DNA of 64,000 nt from positions 16,872 through 80,871 of the forward strand of contig JAEWBY010000025.1 of NCBI GenBank assembly GCA_023390905.1, in the 5' to 3' direction. A model generated the notes under the pieces. The model saw only the letters and a program-made list of their open reading frames with translations, was not told the origin of the DNA and did not search any database. The DNA comes from Pseudomonadota bacterium (GTDB taxonomy: Bacteria > Pseudomonadota > Gammaproteobacteria > Xanthomonadales > Xanthomonadaceae). Shown piece after piece: positions 27,063-35,921 of the stretch. Positions within the stretch are counted from its first letter, which is position 1, and each line of letters starts with the position of its first letter. Made by a program: the position numbers and the translations under genes.

Positions 27063-27297
27063 ATGAATCGCGGTCGGGCCTGAAGGCCCTCCTACACCTT
27101 GCATACAGCCACAACCAACGCAATTCCGATCCCCTAATCCCTAATCCCAAATCCGAATCCCGATCCCTGATCCCCCAATCCCGAATCCCGAATCCCAATT
27201 CCCAGCTACCCGCTCCCGGCTCCCAGCCCCGCAACCACAAACCGCTATCCTTCCCACGAATACCGTCCGCCGAATCCCCAATCCGTCTCGCGCCGCC

Positions 27298-28626
27298 ATG
27301 CCCAATCCCTCGCCCACCGTCCTCACGCCGAGCCAGCTCAACACGCTTGCGCGTGACATCCTGGAAGGCAGCTTTCCGCTGATCTGGGTGGAAGGCGAAC
27401 TGGGCAACGTGACGCGGCCGTCGTCGGGCCATCTGTATTTCACGCTGAAGGACAGCCGCGCACAGGTGCGCTGCGCGATGTTCAAGCCCAAGAGCCAGTG
27501 GCTGCGCTTCGTGCCGCGCGAAGGCCTGCACGTGCTGGCGCGCGGTCGCGTCACCCTGTACGAGGCGCGCGGCGAATACCAGATGGTCATCGATCATCTG
27601 GAAGACGCCGGCGAAGGCGCGCTGCGCCGTGCCTTCGAGCAGCTCAAGGCGCGGCTGACCGCCGAGGGCCTGTTCGATGAAGGGCGCAAGCGTCCATTGC
27701 CGACGCACCTTCATCGGCTCGCGGTGATCACCTCGCCCAGCGGCGCGGCGGTGCGCGACGTGCTGAGCGTGCTGGGCCGCCGTTTTCCGTTGCTGGAAGT
27801 GGACATTCTCCCCGTGCAGGTGCAGGGCGAAGCCGCGCCCGCGCAGATCGTCTCGATGCTGCGCCGCGCCGGCGAAAGCGGCCGCTATGGCGCGGTGCTG
27901 ATCACCCGCGGCGGCGGTTCGCTGGAAGATCTGTGGGCGTTCAACGATGAAACGCTGGCGCGCGCGATCGCGGCCTCCCCGGTGCCGGTGATCTCGGCGG
28001 TGGGTCACGAGACCGATTTCAGCCTTTCCGATTTCGCCGCCGATCTGCGCGCACCGACGCCATCGGTCGCGGCGGAACTGCTGGTCCCGGATCGGCGCGA
28101 CCTGCTCACGCGCCTGCGGACGATCCAGCGGCGCGTGGACGATCTGCAACAGCGCCGCCTGCGCGAGGCCATCCAGCGCGCCGATCGTGCGGCGCTGCGC
28201 CTCAACGCGGCACGGCCGCAAGCGCGGCTCGCGCTCATCCAGCGCCGTCAGGAAGACGCCATCCGCCGCCTGAATGCCTGCTGGCGTGCGCAACTGGAAC
28301 AACGCCGCGCGCGATTGCGCCATGCCTCGGCGGTCCTGCGCGCCGCGCAGCCGGAGCGCCGACTGGCTCGGTTGCGCGAGCGCCTGCAGGCGTTGTCTTT
28401 GCGCCCGCAGGCGTGCATCGCGCGCCATCTGCAGCGCGATGCGATCAAGCTGCGCGGGCTGGCGCGCTCGCTGGAAGCAGTGAGCCCGCTGGCCACGGTG
28501 GCGCGCGGCTACGCCATCGTGACGCGTGAAGACGGTGCGCTGGTTCGTTCGGTCGAACAGGTCCGGACAGGTGAAACAGTGCAGGCGCGGCTGGCCGACG
28601 GGTCACTGAAGCTGCGCGTCGAGTAG
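27298..28626 (+). CDS. xseA: Exodeoxyribonuclease VII large subunit
   Basis: This 442-residue protein is the catalytic subunit of ExoVII, which degrades single-stranded DNA into oligonucleotides. The N-terminal OB fold (WVEGELGNVTRPSSGHLYFT) and the central nuclease region with ITSPSGAAVRDVL, LITRGGGSLEDLWAFND and AVGHETDFSLSDFAADLRAP are intact. The C-terminal third is Arg/Ala-rich coiled coil, as usual. The small subunit gene xseB is not in this window. Confidence 0.97.
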   Translation: MPNPSPTVLTPSQLNTLARDILEGSFPLIWVEGELGNVTRPSSGHLYFTLKDSRAQVRCAMFKPKSQWLRFVPREGLHVLARGRVTLYEARGEYQMVIDHLEDAGEGALRRAFEQLKARLTAEGLFDEGRKRPLPTHLHRLAVITSPSGAAVRDVLSVLGRRFPLLEVDILPVQVQGEAAPAQIVSMLRRAGESGRYGAVLITRGGGSLEDLWAFNDETLARAIAASPVPVISAVGHETDFSLSDFAADLRAPTPSVAAELLVPDRRDLLTRLRTIQRRVDDLQQRRLREAIQRADRAALRLNAARPQARLALIQRRQEDAIRRLNACWRAQLEQRRARLRHASAVLRAAQPERRLARLRERLQALSLRPQACIARHLQRDAIKLRGLARSLEAVSPLATVARGYAIVTREDGALVRSVEQVRTGETVQARLADGSLKLRVE

Positions 28627-28719
28627 CCCGCTCCTGCGCACACGATCGGATCGGCGGCCGCTTCAACCCCGATCCGCGAACCGGCGCGTTGAATCTCCCG
28701 ACCCAACGGGAGTTCCGCC

Positions 28720-30447
28720 ATGTCCAAGCGTTTCGTTTTCCCCGCCGCCGGTGCGCTGATCGCCATCGCGCTGGTGGCCTGCCAGAGCCGGCCCTCCCTG
28801 CATGAGCGCCAGGCCGCTGCCGCGCAGGAAGCCAACACGTTAGAAGCCGTCGCCGAGGCCACGACCGCCGCGTCCGACGCCTCGCGCGCACGGCGAGAGA
28901 CCCAGCTCAGCAAGAGCGCCGTGCCCGCGCCGGCCCAGGCAGCGCTCGCGCCCGGATGGGCCCATGCACCGCCCGCTCCCCCACCGCCGCCTCCGATGCA
29001 GGCCGCCAATACCGAGCGCTACGCCGAGCACGATGACAACCCGGTGCATCGCGCCAGCGAGCAACCGGTGTCGACCTTCTCCATCGATGTGGACACCGGC
29101 AGTTACAGCAATGTGCGGCGGATGCTGCGCGATGGCGTGCGTCCGCCGGCCGACGCGGTGCGCGCGGAGGAGTTCATCAACTACTTCGACTACGGGCATC
29201 CTGCGCCGCGTGATCGCACCACGCCTTTCCGCGTCAGCACCGAGTTGACGCCGGCGCCCTGGAACCGCCAGCGCCAGTTGCTGATGATCGGCATCAAGGG
29301 CTACGACGTGCCCAAGGCAACGCTGCCGGCGGCCAATCTGGTGTTCCTGATCGACACCTCGGGATCGATGTCCTCGCCGGACAAGCTGCCGTTGCTCAAG
29401 CAGGCCTTCGCGCAACTGGTGCCGCAACTGCGCGCGCAGGACCGCGTGTCGATGGTGGTGTACGCCGGTTCCGCAGGTCTGGTGTTGCCGGCCACCCCCG
29501 GTGATCGCCATGAAGAGATCCTGGCCGCGCTGGATCGGCTGGAAGCCGGCGGCTCGACCAACGGCGGTGACGGCATCCGCCTGGCGTACGCGATGGCACG
29601 GCAGTCCTTCGTCGCCGATGGCGTGAACCGCGTGATCCTCGCCACCGATGGCGACTTCAATGTCGGCACCGTCGATCAGGACGCGCTGGAAACGCTCGTG
29701 GCCGATCAGCGCAAATCCGGCATCGCGCTGACCACGCTGGGCTTCGGCGATGGCAACTACAACGATGCGATGGCCGAGCAACTGGCCGACATCGGCGACG
29801 GCAACCACGCCTACATCGACACCCTGCAGGAAGCGCGCAAGGTGCTGGTCGAGGAAATGCAGTCCACCTTGCTGACGATCGCGCGCGACGTGAAGATCCA
29901 GATCGAGTTCAACCCGGCCGTGGTCGAAGAATATCGCCTGATCGGCTACGAAAACCGGCTGCTCAAGCGCGAGGATTTCGCCAACGACAAGGTCGACGCC
30001 GGTGACATCGGCGCCGGCCACGAAGTGACGGCGCTGTACGAGGTCACGCTGGTCGGCAGCGGCGCCACGCGCCTGCCGCCGCTGCGCTACGGCCCCGCCA
30101 GCGCGCATGGCCCGGCCTCCGGCGAACTGGCCCACCTGCGCCTGCGCTACAAGCTGCCGGGACAGGACAGCAGCCGGCTGATCGAAACGCCGATCCTGCG
30201 CGGAAGCGCCACGGCGCAGCCGAGCGAACGCCTGCGCTTTGCCAGCGCGGTGGCCGCCTATGCGGATCTGCTGCGCGGCGGCAAGCAGATCGATCGCTGG
30301 AGCTGGAAGGACGTGCATGCCGCCGCGCAGGCTTCGCTCGGCTCGGATCCCTACGGGCTGCGGCGCGAGTTCGTCGAACTGGTTGACCGTGCGCAGTCAC
30401 TGGTCGAGCACGAAGTGACCACGCCGGATATCGCGATCGAACAATGA
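28720..30447 (+). CDS. VWA-domain lipoprotein (YfbK-like)
   Basis: This 575-residue protein has a lipoprotein signal peptide with lipobox LVAC (C21), a low-complexity Ala/Pro segment (PPAPPPPPPM near 84-93), a conserved N-terminal YfbK region (EQPVSTFSIDVDTGSYSNVRR), and a von Willebrand factor A domain with the MIDAS motif DTSGSM (212-217). A DUF3520-like C-terminal region follows. It should be anchored in the envelope and bind protein partners in a metal-dependent way. Nearby are an ECF sigma factor and a putative anti-sigma factor with a similar poly-Pro stretch. No enzymatic function is known. Confidence 0.88.
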   Translation: MSKRFVFPAAGALIAIALVACQSRPSLHERQAAAAQEANTLEAVAEATTAASDASRARRETQLSKSAVPAPAQAALAPGWAHAPPAPPPPPPMQAANTERYAEHDDNPVHRASEQPVSTFSIDVDTGSYSNVRRMLRDGVRPPADAVRAEEFINYFDYGHPAPRDRTTPFRVSTELTPAPWNRQRQLLMIGIKGYDVPKATLPAANLVFLIDTSGSMSSPDKLPLLKQAFAQLVPQLRAQDRVSMVVYAGSAGLVLPATPGDRHEEILAALDRLEAGGSTNGGDGIRLAYAMARQSFVADGVNRVILATDGDFNVGTVDQDALETLVADQRKSGIALTTLGFGDGNYNDAMAEQLADIGDGNHAYIDTLQEARKVLVEEMQSTLLTIARDVKIQIEFNPAVVEEYRLIGYENRLLKREDFANDKVDAGDIGAGHEVTALYEVTLVGSGATRLPPLRYGPASAHGPASGELAHLRLRYKLPGQDSSRLIETPILRGSATAQPSERLRFASAVAAYADLLRGGKQIDRWSWKDVHAAAQASLGSDPYGLRREFVELVDRAQSLVEHEVTTPDIAIEQ

Positions 30448-30492
30448 CGCTGCATCGCATGGGCCGCCGATGCGGCTCATGCGCCCGGCGGA

Positions 30493-33390
30493 TCAGCCGC
30501 GCCCCCCCACCAGGGCGGCGGGCCGGCCGAGCAGATAGCCCTGGCCGAAACTGCATCCGAGTTCGAGCAGCGCCTGGCGCTGCTCTTCGGTTTCGATGCC
30601 TTCGGCGATGGTGTCGATGCCGAGCGTCTGCGCCAGCGCGAGGATGGCGCGCACCAGACCCAGGCTTTCCGGCCGGCCGGCATCGCCGATCCCGGCGACG
30701 AAGCTGCGATCGATCTTGAGCACCGAGATCGGAAAACGATGCAGGTAGGACAACGCCGAGAAGCCCGTGCCGAAATCATCGAGCTGGGCGAGGATGCCGT
30801 GCTGTCGCAGCGTGCTCAGCGTGCGCAGGGTGCGCGGCGCGTCATCGAGCAGCGCCACCTCCGTGATCTCCACCCGCAGGCGCGACGGATCCGCGCCCTG
30901 CGCCTCGAACATCGCCAGCAGCCGATCGGCGAAATCGGCGGAACGGAAATGCCGCGGCGAGACGTTCACCGATACATAGCCCTCGCCACCGCGCGCAATC
31001 TGGCGCACCACCTGCTCGTAGATCAGCCAGTCGACCTGTTCGATCAACCCGCTGTCTTCACCCAGTCCGATGAAATCCGGCGGTGACAGCAGTCCACGGC
31101 GTTCATGCTGCCAGCGCAGCAGCGCTTCGTAGCCGACCACCTCGCCGTCGTCCAGGCGCAGGATCGGCTGGTAGAACGGAATGAAGTCCCGGTTGTTGAT
31201 CGCGCGCCGCAAATCCGCCTGCAGATCCAGGCTCTGCATCGCGGCTTCGCGCATTTCCTCGTCGAACATCGCGCAGCGATCGCGGCCCTGTTCCTTGGCG
31301 CGGTACATCGCCGCGTCCGCATCGCGCAGCAGTTCTTCGCCGTTGCGATAACGCGGATGCCATACCGCGATGCCGAGGCTGGCCGAAGGATACAGTTCAC
31401 GGCCCGCCACCCACATCGGCCGGCTCAGCACGCTCAGCAGGCGATGGGCCAGCTCGCGGATGTTCTCCTCCCCGTCGCTGTATTCCATCAGCACCGCGAA
31501 TTCATCACCGCCCAGGCGCGACACCACGTCGTTGCTGCGCACGGTGCTGGTGATGCGGCGGGCGACTTCGATCAGCAGTTCGTCACCGGCCGCATGGCCG
31601 ATGCTGTCGTTGACCAGCTTGAAGCGATCCAGATCCAGGAACAGCACGGCGAACGACTGCCCGTCCCCGTGCCGCGCGCGTTCGATGGCGGCGGCGAGGC
31701 GATCCAGCAGATGCGGGCGATTGGGCAAACCGGTCAACGCATCATGCGTGGCCTGATGGGTCAGGCGCTGTTCGGCACGCAGGCGTTCGCTGATCTGCGC
31801 GCGCAGTTGCGTGTTCGCCTCCGCCAGTTCGCGCGTGCGTTCGTCCACGCGGCGCTCCAGTTCGGCATGCGCGGCGCGCAGGCTTTCCTGTGCACGTTGC
31901 CGCGCCAGGCCGTTGCCGATGTTGTGTGCGACGAAGGTCAGCAGGCTCTGGTCATGCCCGGTGAACCGCACTTCCGGCGTGTAGCTCTGCACCACCACCG
32001 CGCCCAGCACCTCATCGCCCTGGAACAGCGGCACGCCCAGCCAACTGTAGGCCGGCGGCCCGTGCTGGACGACCTTGCCGCCGTCGCTGAGGCCACTGAT
32101 CACTTCGCGATCGGCCAGCAGCGGCTTGCCGGTCTCGATGACGAATTCGGTCAGCCCGTTGCCGATGCGCCGCGATTTGCGCATCGGATCGCGCTCGTCG
32201 ATGGTGTACGGAAACTGCAGCGTCTGCTTGTTGTCGCCGAGCAGCGCGATGTAGAAGTTGCGCGCATCGATCAGTTCATCGACGACCGCATGCACGTCGG
32301 CATAGAAGTGTTCGAGCGATTCGGAGGTGATCGCCAGATCGGTGATGCGGAACAGCGCGCTCTGCAGCTTCTCGGCGCGCTTGCGTTCGATGATCTCGGC
32401 CTGGAGTTCGCGGTTGGCGCGTTGCAGCTCGTGCGTGCGCGCTTCCACGCGGCGTTCCAGATCCACGTGGGCATGCTTGCGATCCAGCGCGGTAAGGATG
32501 TGCTGGGCGACGTAACCGAGCAGCGCGCGATCCTCATCGGCATAGCTGGCCGGCGCGTCATAGCTCTGCACGACGATCGCACCGCAGACGCGATCATCGC
32601 GACGCATCGGCACGCCCAGCCAGTCCAGGCTGTCCGGGCCGTGGCTGGGATCGCGGATCACGCCGAGCTTCTGCCGGATGACCGTGGATGGCCCGCGCAG
32701 CGGCTGGCCGTGGCGCAGCAGCGCGAAGGTCATGCTGTTGGCCATCTCCTCTTCGGAGAACTCGCGCTCGGGTTCGGCGATGTAGGGATCCTTCTGGTCG
32801 GCGAAATACAGGAACCGCACCGTGCGCCGCTGATCGTCGTAGAGGACGATGTAGCAGTTCTGCGCGTACATCAGCGAGTTCACCACCGCGTGGATGCGGC
32901 GGAGCATCTCGGTCATCTCGAGATCGGCGCCGGCGAGATCGGCGATTTCGTACAGCGCCTGCTGCAAGCGCTTGGATTTCTCCAGCGACTCGATGCGTGC
33001 ATGCGCGCGTGCGGTGTCCAGCGTCGCGTCGATCAGCGCACGCGCCAGCCCATGCCAGGTGCGTGCCTGCGCGGCCTCGATCGGCGTGGACAGTTCGGCA
33101 GCCAGCGCGATCCGCGCGGTGCCTTCGTGGTTGTCCCAGACCTGCGAGAGTTCCGCATCGAGATGGCCGGTGAGCAGGAGGCCTTCCTGCAACAACTGGT
33201 CGGACCGCCGCCGCAGCGTGGCCGCCGTCTGCGGGCAGACCCCGCCGCCGGCACCCAGCGCCCAGTCGCGCCAGCTCACCGCCAGCGTGCTGCCGGCCGG
33301 CAGCAGATCCAGCAGGACCTGCAACGCGCGCGCGATCGAGGACGCGGCGCCTTCGGTCGAGGCGACGTCGTTCGCGATCGGGCTGGGCAT
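30493..33390 (-). CDS. Double-GAF GGDEF-EAL protein (c-di-GMP turnover)
   Basis: This 965-residue soluble protein has an N-terminal helical region (1-135), GAF 1 (about 140-300), a coiled coil (305-340), GAF 2 (about 345-500), a second coiled coil (505-545), GGDEF (about 545-712) and EAL (about 720-965). Both catalytic motifs are canonical: GGDEF at 627-631 and EALLR at 755-759 with DDFGTGFSAL at 871-880. It could therefore make or degrade c-di-GMP depending on the GAF ligand. The two GAF plus coiled-coil units look duplicated. The start is placed at 33390 (GGAA upstream); ATG 33408 would add six residues. The much longer upstream frame is antisense to the sigma factor gene. Confidence 0.93.
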   Translation of the reverse strand: MPSPIANDVASTEGAASSIARALQVLLDLLPAGSTLAVSWRDWALGAGGGVCPQTAATLRRRSDQLLQEGLLLTGHLDAELSQVWDNHEGTARIALAAELSTPIEAAQARTWHGLARALIDATLDTARAHARIESLEKSKRLQQALYEIADLAGADLEMTEMLRRIHAVVNSLMYAQNCYIVLYDDQRRTVRFLYFADQKDPYIAEPEREFSEEEMANSMTFALLRHGQPLRGPSTVIRQKLGVIRDPSHGPDSLDWLGVPMRRDDRVCGAIVVQSYDAPASYADEDRALLGYVAQHILTALDRKHAHVDLERRVEARTHELQRANRELQAEIIERKRAEKLQSALFRITDLAITSESLEHFYADVHAVVDELIDARNFYIALLGDNKQTLQFPYTIDERDPMRKSRRIGNGLTEFVIETGKPLLADREVISGLSDGGKVVQHGPPAYSWLGVPLFQGDEVLGAVVVQSYTPEVRFTGHDQSLLTFVAHNIGNGLARQRAQESLRAAHAELERRVDERTRELAEANTQLRAQISERLRAEQRLTHQATHDALTGLPNRPHLLDRLAAAIERARHGDGQSFAVLFLDLDRFKLVNDSIGHAAGDELLIEVARRITSTVRSNDVVSRLGGDEFAVLMEYSDGEENIRELAHRLLSVLSRPMWVAGRELYPSASLGIAVWHPRYRNGEELLRDADAAMYRAKEQGRDRCAMFDEEMREAAMQSLDLQADLRRAINNRDFIPFYQPILRLDDGEVVGYEALLRWQHERRGLLSPPDFIGLGEDSGLIEQVDWLIYEQVVRQIARGGEGYVSVNVSPRHFRSADFADRLLAMFEAQGADPSRLRVEITEVALLDDAPRTLRTLSTLRQHGILAQLDDFGTGFSALSYLHRFPISVLKIDRSFVAGIGDAGRPESLGLVRAILALAQTLGIDTIAEGIETEEQRQALLELGCSFGQGYLLGRPAALVGGRG

Positions 33391-33585
33391 GCCGGTTCCG
33401 GAGAGCATTTGACTGTGAGTTCGATTCCCCGCCCGCAGCATAACCGCATGTGACCCCGCCGGCAGTGGATGCAACCCCACTTCCGCTGCTCCGCCGTTTC
33501 GACCTCCATGCAGATCACCCTGAGCCCCGGCGCGCCGTGCGTCGCGGCGATCGGCCCGCAGCCGAACGGCCCGTTCAGAAAACGG

Positions 33586-33606
33586 TTCCGTGACGGCTTC
33601 ACGGAA
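33586..33606. repeat. Perfect inverted repeat upstream of the ECF sigma gene
   Basis: TTCCGTGA-CGGCT-TCACGGAA is a perfect 8-bp inverted repeat with a 5-nt loop, ending 27 nt before the chosen GTG start of the sigma factor. It could be a regulator site or an mRNA hairpin in the leader. Confidence 0.5.
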
Positions 33607-33633
33607 AAGCGCGCACCGCTTACGCTGATCGCA

Positions 33634-34188
33634 GTGAACGATGCCGCCGACCCCGCCGATGAAACCTTGATGCTCGCCTATGCGGCGGGCGACGGTTCGG
33701 CATTCGAGCGGCTCTACGCGCGCCATCGGGGCCCGCTCTACCGGTTCCTGCTGCGCAACCTGCGCGACGGGGCGCTGGCCGACGAGTTTTTCCAGGACGT
33801 CTGGCAGCGCGTCATCGCTGCGCGCCAGAGCTGGAAACCGGACGCGGCCTTCACCACCTGGCTCTACCGCATCGCCCACAATCGGCTCAATGATCACTGG
33901 CGCTCGCTCAAACACCGGCCGGCCGCCCCGGAGGACGCCGACGAGCGCACCGCGCGGGTGCCGGACCCTGACACGCCGGAACGCCAGCTCAGCCAGTTCG
34001 AGCAGCGCCGGCGCCTGCAACTGGCGCTGGCCGATCTGCCCCAGGATCAGCGGCAGGTGATCCAGTTGCGCCTGGAGCAGGAACTGAGCCTGGAGGAAAT
34101 CGGCGAGATCACCGGTGTGGGCCGGGAGACCGTCAAATCGCGACTGCGCTACGCGATGGACAAACTGCGCGCGAGACTGACCGAATGA
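33634..34188 (+). CDS. ECF-type RNA polymerase sigma factor
   Basis: This ~184-residue sigma factor has region 2 (FERLYARHRGPLYRFLLRNL...FQDVWQRVI...FTTWLYRIAHN) and region 4 (LPQDQRQVIQLRLEQELSLEEIGEI...VKSRLRYAMDKLR). The start is uncertain: GTG 33634 gives normal ECF length but lacks a clear ribosome site; ATG 33508 would add 42 atypical residues. The stop overlaps the putative anti-sigma gene by 4 nt, the usual coupling. The regulon is unknown. Confidence 0.88.
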   Translation: MNDAADPADETLMLAYAAGDGSAFERLYARHRGPLYRFLLRNLRDGALADEFFQDVWQRVIAARQSWKPDAAFTTWLYRIAHNRLNDHWRSLKHRPAAPEDADERTARVPDPDTPERQLSQFEQRRRLQLALADLPQDQRQVIQLRLEQELSLEEIGEITGVGRETVKSRLRYAMDKLRARLTE

Positions 34189-35279
34189 ACCGCCGTCCCC
34201 TCGAGCCCCTGAGCCCGGAAGAACGCGCGCTGGCCGACCAGCTCGCGCGGCTGGGGCCGCATGGCGAGCCGTCCGCCGCGCTGGATGCCCGCATCCTGGC
34301 GGCGGCCCACGACGCGATCGCCGTGTCCGCCGCCGCACGTCCGCGCAGCCGGCGCTGGCCGGTGGGCCTGGGCGTGGCCGCGACGACGCTGCTGGCGGTA
34401 GGCATCGCCTGGCAACTGCGGCCGACCGACACGGCGCAGTTGTATGCACCGCCGGTCGCCGAGCGCGCCGCCGAACCTGCCCTCACCGCGGACACCGACG
34501 CGGTCGAAGCGGCCGATATCGCCCCTGCACCCCGGAGCATCGCGCAGGCCCCGGCGCAGGAGCCGCCGGCGATGCAGGAGTCGCTTCCGCCAGCAGTGGC
34601 GCCATCGGCATCCCGAGCGCCCGCCAGCCCACCCCGGCAAGTGCAGTCCAAGCGCGTGCCCTCGCCTGCGGTCGCCAGCGAAAATGGGCCTTCGGGCCAT
34701 AGCTGGACCGCCGCCGTTCCGCCGCCCCCGCCTCCGGCCCCGCCCGCGCCGGCCGGCAGCTACGCCGTCGACGCCGCTCCAGCGGCGGTGGCGGCGACAG
34801 CGGACGCCGCCAGCGCGCCGCTCAATCCCGGGCGCGACGAACTCGGCTCCGTCGCCGATGCCGCCACCACGGCCGCCATCGCACGGCAGCGCGAACAGGC
34901 ACGCGCCGAACAGACCCGCACGCTGGATTCGGCCAAGGCGCAGGCCAGCCGCAGCGAAGCGCAGGCCCGTGCGAGCCGGGCCTCGGCCGAATTGCAGGAG
35001 GCCGTACCGTCCAAGCCGCGCATGGCCAATGCGCCGTCCGCCCCGTCGGCGGGCCTCGGCAGCCCTTCCGGGCCGGTGCGCAATGCGCTCAAGCGCACCG
35101 ATCTGCAATTGCCGGTCTCCGAGGACAGCAAGCTGGACCCGGATGACTGGCTCGAACGCATCCGCCTGCGCCGCGATCTCGGCGATCACGCCAGCGCCAG
35201 CGAAAGCCTGCTGCGCTTCAAGCAGAGCCACCCGTTCCAGAAAGTCCCGGACGATCTGCAGGAACTGCTCGGCCCATGA
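34185..35279 (+). CDS. Putative membrane anti-sigma factor with Pro/Ala-rich periplasmic region
   Basis: This 364-residue protein has a short cytoplasmic N-terminus (1-56), one transmembrane helix (about 58-77) and a long Ala/Pro/Gln-rich, probably disordered, outer segment including VPPPPPPAPPAP. It ends in a compact charged helical module (LDPDDWLERIRLRRDLGDHA..., about 318-364). No classical zinc-binding anti-sigma motif is visible, so its role is inferred from the ATGA overlap with the sigma factor and its topology. It also overlaps yigZ by 4 nt. Confidence 0.7.
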   Translation: MNRRPLEPLSPEERALADQLARLGPHGEPSAALDARILAAAHDAIAVSAAARPRSRRWPVGLGVAATTLLAVGIAWQLRPTDTAQLYAPPVAERAAEPALTADTDAVEAADIAPAPRSIAQAPAQEPPAMQESLPPAVAPSASRAPASPPRQVQSKRVPSPAVASENGPSGHSWTAAVPPPPPPAPPAPAGSYAVDAAPAAVAATADAASAPLNPGRDELGSVADAATTAAIARQREQARAEQTRTLDSAKAQASRSEAQARASRASAELQEAVPSKPRMANAPSAPSAGLGSPSGPVRNALKRTDLQLPVSEDSKLDPDDWLERIRLRRDLGDHASASESLLRFKQSHPFQKVPDDLQELLGP

Positions 35280-35866
35280 ACCACACGCTGGCCGTGGCGA
35301 CCTCGCATCTGCTGGAGGTCAAGCACAGCCGTTTCCACGTGCACGCCGCGCCGGTCGAAAGCGCCTACGCGGCGCTGGAGTTCCTCGCGCGGGTGGCCGA
35401 TCCGGCTGCCACCCACAACTGCTGGGCCTACCGCATCGGCAGCGACTACCGATCCAGTGACGATGGCGAACCGGCAGGCACGGCCGGCCGGCCCATCCTG
35501 GCCGCGATCGATGGGCAGGGGCTGGATCAGGTGATGGTGGTGGTGACCCGGTGGTTCGGCGGAATCAAGCTCGGCGCGGGTGGTCTGGTGCGCGCCTATG
35601 GCGGCGCGGCGGCCGAATGCCTGCGCGTGGCCGAACGGCGCGAACTGATCCAGTGGCGCACGCTGGGGCTGGCCGCGCCATTCGAGGATCTGGGTGCGGT
35701 GCACGCGGCCCTGGCCAGCTTCGGCGCGGAAAAACTGGCCGAGGAGTTCGCCGAGGACGGGGTGCGCATCGAACTGCGTCTGCCGTTCGATCGGGTCGAC
35801 GGCTTGAAAAACCATCTCCGCGACGCCACCCGTAATCGCGTGCACTGGCCGCCGAGGCCGGAATGA
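35276..35866 (+). CDS. yigZ: YigZ/IMPACT-family protein
   Basis: This 196-residue protein contains the UPF0029/IMPACT signature (AYRIGSDYRSSDDGEPAGTAGRP interrupted here for length: DDGEPAGTAGRPIL and VVVTRWFGGIKLGAGGLVRAY). The C-terminal DUF1949-like part is present but short. Family members in eukaryotes regulate the Gcn2 kinase; bacterial roles are uncertain. It is the third gene in an overlapping run with the sigma and anti-sigma genes, and its stop codon shares bases with a strong hairpin. Confidence 0.88.
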   Translation: MNHTLAVATSHLLEVKHSRFHVHAAPVESAYAALEFLARVADPAATHNCWAYRIGSDYRSSDDGEPAGTAGRPILAAIDGQGLDQVMVVVTRWFGGIKLGAGGLVRAYGGAAAECLRVAERRELIQWRTLGLAAPFEDLGAVHAALASFGAEKLAEEFAEDGVRIELRLPFDRVDGLKNHLRDATRNRVHWPPRPE

Positions 35867-35903
35867 TTGTGGAAACGGTTGTCGCGGCAGCCGTTTCCAC
35901 AAT
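35866..35903. other. Strong hairpin at the yigZ stop codon
   Basis: ATTGTGGAAACGG (35866-35878) and CCGTTTCCACAAT (35891-35903) form a perfect 13-bp inverted repeat. In RNA the stem extends through a G-U pair to 16 bp with a 6-nt loop (UCGCGG). There is no T-run on either side, so it is not a standard intrinsic terminator. It may stop or stabilise the upstream transcript, or limit read-through into the ABC exporter gene 19 bp downstream. Confidence 0.6.
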
Positions 35904-35921
35904 GCTTCCACGGTATCCACG

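Larger units (their letters stand above)
26875..27297. repeat. Non-coding repeat island between regA and xseA
   Basis: About 420 bp with no supported gene. It holds a GCCGGTAGCCGGTAGCGG stretch (26893 on), two copies of a 45-nt REP-like element (26954-26998 and 27019-27062), a GTCGGGCCTGAAGGCCCTCC segment, and a run of AATCCC(G/T) units (about 27120-27215). Similar GC-poor repeat islands occur at 45960-46195, 51500-51545 and 54370-54445. Confidence 0.75.

Noticed and set aside
31105..33453. Plus-strand open frame of 782 codons
   Set aside because: Fully antisense to the GGDEF-EAL gene, whose domain motifs are unambiguous.
35866..35920. DnaA boxes around TTTCCACA and TATCCACG
   Set aside because: Matches to the TTATCCACA box are incomplete and no origin-associated genes are present.
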